Below, piece after piece: positions 62,462 to 64,000 of a stretch of DNA of 64,000 nucleotides. Numbering within the stretch: the stretch's first letter is position 1; each line of letters begins with the position of its first letter. Both the position numbers and the translations under genes were made by a program. The notes below the pieces were generated by a model. It made no database searches and was not told the origin of the DNA. It saw only the letters and a program-made list of their open reading frames with translations. The stretch is from the NCBI GenBank assembly GCA_029990175.1, contig JARKIP010000011.1:2542001-2606000 (forward strand), written 5' to 3'. The DNA is from Petunia secreta (Eukaryota > Streptophyta > Magnoliopsida > Solanales > Solanaceae).

Positions 62462-64000
62462 GATGGAACCGTCCATGAGCAAGAAAGTGACACTGAGGAA
62501 GAAAATGGAGAGGAGACTGACCGAGCTAAAAATGATGATGGCCGTGAAGCAGCCGAAGCTGACCATCCTGAAATGTTTCTTATGGTTCAAAGGAATTTGA
62601 GCTGCATGACTCTTGAAGAAGAGGACAACCAAAGGGAAAATCTTTTCCATGCAAGGTTCCGAGTGAAGGGGAAGGTTTATTCGATGATCATTGATTCAGG
62701 TAGTTGTGCAAATGTGGTGAGCCAAACTTTGGTTTTGCAAATAGGATTACCTACTTCGAAGCACCCTCATCCCTACCATTTGCAATGGTTAAATAAAATG
62801 TGGAGAATGGATGGTTTTCAAGCAAGTGTGGATCAAGTTCAAAGTGGGAGAATATCAAGATGAGATGATGTTCGATGTGATACCGATGCAAGCCTGTCAT
62901 TTGCTATTTGGTTGACCATGGCAGTATGATCGGTCGGTTATACATAACAGAAGATCCAACACTTACACTGCTAAGCTCGGTGGGGAGAGTTTCATACTAA
63001 AACCATTGTCTCCAAAACAAGTCAGTGAGGACTATAAACAAATGAAGGAGCTGAAAGAAGCAGCCAAAGCTAAGTTTCTGGTTGGGACAAAAATTGTGGC
63101 CGAAGACAGAAATTCACCGCCCAAGGTAAACAATATTTGTGCAATTATGCAACCGGGTGAGTATCTACGAGGCAACGACAACGGTCAGTTGATGATTTAC
63201 CTCGTGCACAAGGGTATCCTTCTAAACTCTAATGATGATTTTACTAACGATAATCCTTTGCCTAGTGCTGTTCAAAGTGTTTTATAGGACTTCGGAGACA
63301 AGGTGGATTGCCTTCGTTGAGAGGAATGGAGCACCAAATTGACTTCGTTCCGGGGTCTCAAATCCCCAACAAGCCTGCATACCGGTGTAATTCTGAAGAC
63401 ACCAAAGAGCCCCAAAGGCAGGTAGATGAATTGCTGAACAAAGGCCTAGTTCGAGAGAGCTTGAGTCCTTGTGCCATTCATGTTATCCTTGTCCCGAAGA
63501 AGGATGGAACGTGGCGAATGTGTGTTGATTGCCGAGCTGTCAACAAGATAACGGTAAAGTATCGTCATCCTATCCCTTAATTAGATGACATGCTGGATGA
63601 GTTCAGTGGTTCTTCATGCTTCTCAAAGATAGACCTCAGTTCCGGTTACCACCAAATCCGAATGAAACCCGGAGATGAGTGGAAAACCGCATTCAAGACT
63701 AAATTCAGTCTCTATGAATGGTTGGTGATGCCTTTTGGCCTCTCTAATGCACCGAACACTTTTATGCGATTGATGAACCATGTGCTTAAACCGTTCATAA
63801 ATAAGTTTGTTGTTGTTTACTTCGATGGTATACTTTTTTACAGTAAATCTGTGGATGAACATGTCGAACACTTAAGGCTAGTACTTGATAAACTTAGAGA
63901 AGAGAAGTTATATGCTAATTAACTTCAAAAAGTGTGTCTTTTCTGTTGAGCGTGTAGTCTTTCTAGGATTTGTTGTGAGTGCTAATGGTGTTGAAGTCGA
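62462..64000 (+). pseudogene. Element C2 protease and reverse transcriptase (broken, cut by window end)
   Basis: Protease: YSMIIDSGSCANVVSQTLV (62680-62737), a frame change near 62805, then LLFG with a stop in place of R before PWQYD (62913). Linker to 63284 (stop). A deletion of about 19 bases near 63301 relative to element C removes FPEEMPG. RT from 63308: LRGMEHQIDFVPGSQIPN, HVILVPKKDGTWRMCVDCR, a stop at 63578, MPFGLSNAPNTFMRL. The catalytic motif reads YFDG (63820-63831) where C has YFDD. Stops from 63920 on. It ends at the window edge. Confidence 0.82.

Larger units (their letters stand above)
59117..64000 (+). mobile_element. Element C2: second CRM-like copy, plus strand, runs off the window
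   Basis: A relative of element C in the opposite orientation: 5' LTR, primer site, leader, gag, protease and the first half of RT. It is inserted in the second copia element. Every protein segment is interrupted by stops or indels at positions different from those in C. The flank before it is CTACT (59112-59116); the matching copy would be beyond the window. Confidence 0.88.

Overview
The window is nuclear DNA of a flowering plant, very probably a dicot. A Solanaceae species is my best guess, based on the look of the repeats and not on any search. I see no host protein gene and no tRNA or rRNA gene. Nearly all of the 64 kb is LTR retrotransposons nested inside one another, plus one LINE. The mix of Athila-like, Tat-like and CRM-like (centromere-lineage) Ty3/gypsy elements suggests gene-poor pericentromeric heterochromatin.

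Left nest (1-21212). Reading rightwards, each element is the outer half of a split element whose other half should lie left of the window. A minus-strand LINE (1-7160, itself carrying a solo LTR at 5238-6584) sits in a plus-strand Tat element F (3' part, 7160-10191). F sits in a minus-strand Tat element E (10192-14119). E sits in the protease of a plus-strand Athila-like element, Athila2 (14120-20340, which also carries a 2.6 kb solo LTR at 15001-17640). Athila2 sits in the gag of a minus-strand Tat element G (20341-21212). F carries an antisense gene with at least three well-supported spliceosomal introns.

Right nest (21234-51420). An Athila-type gag-pol element B has its gag split by a minus-strand CRM-like element C (23484-30946). 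Its protease is split by a second gag-protease-only Athila-like element, Athila1 (32003-48563). The 3' LTR of Athila1 is split by a complete SIRE-type copia element (38536-48296) with a perfect GAGTC target duplication, 803-bp LTRs differing at about five bases, and intact gag and pol frames. That is the youngest insertion seen here. B is cut off inside its integrase near 51420.

51421-55415 is AT-rich intergenic DNA holding an array of palindromic repeats, a MITE-like element with an internal tandem duplication, and a TA microsatellite. From 55416 a second, decayed copia element runs until a second CRM-like copy (C2, plus strand) interrupts it at 59117 and continues past the window end.

How the parts work together: the autonomous-type elements encode Gag, protease, reverse transcriptase, RNase H and integrase for their own copying. 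Athila1 and Athila2 keep only gag-protease and would need pol supplied in trans. The most unusual signals are a 13-bp quasi-palindrome repeated about 22 times across the SIRE element in LTRs and in all coding frames, the antisense multi-exon gene in F, the gag-pol junction of the SIRE element, and the repeated pol-less design of the Athila1/2 family.
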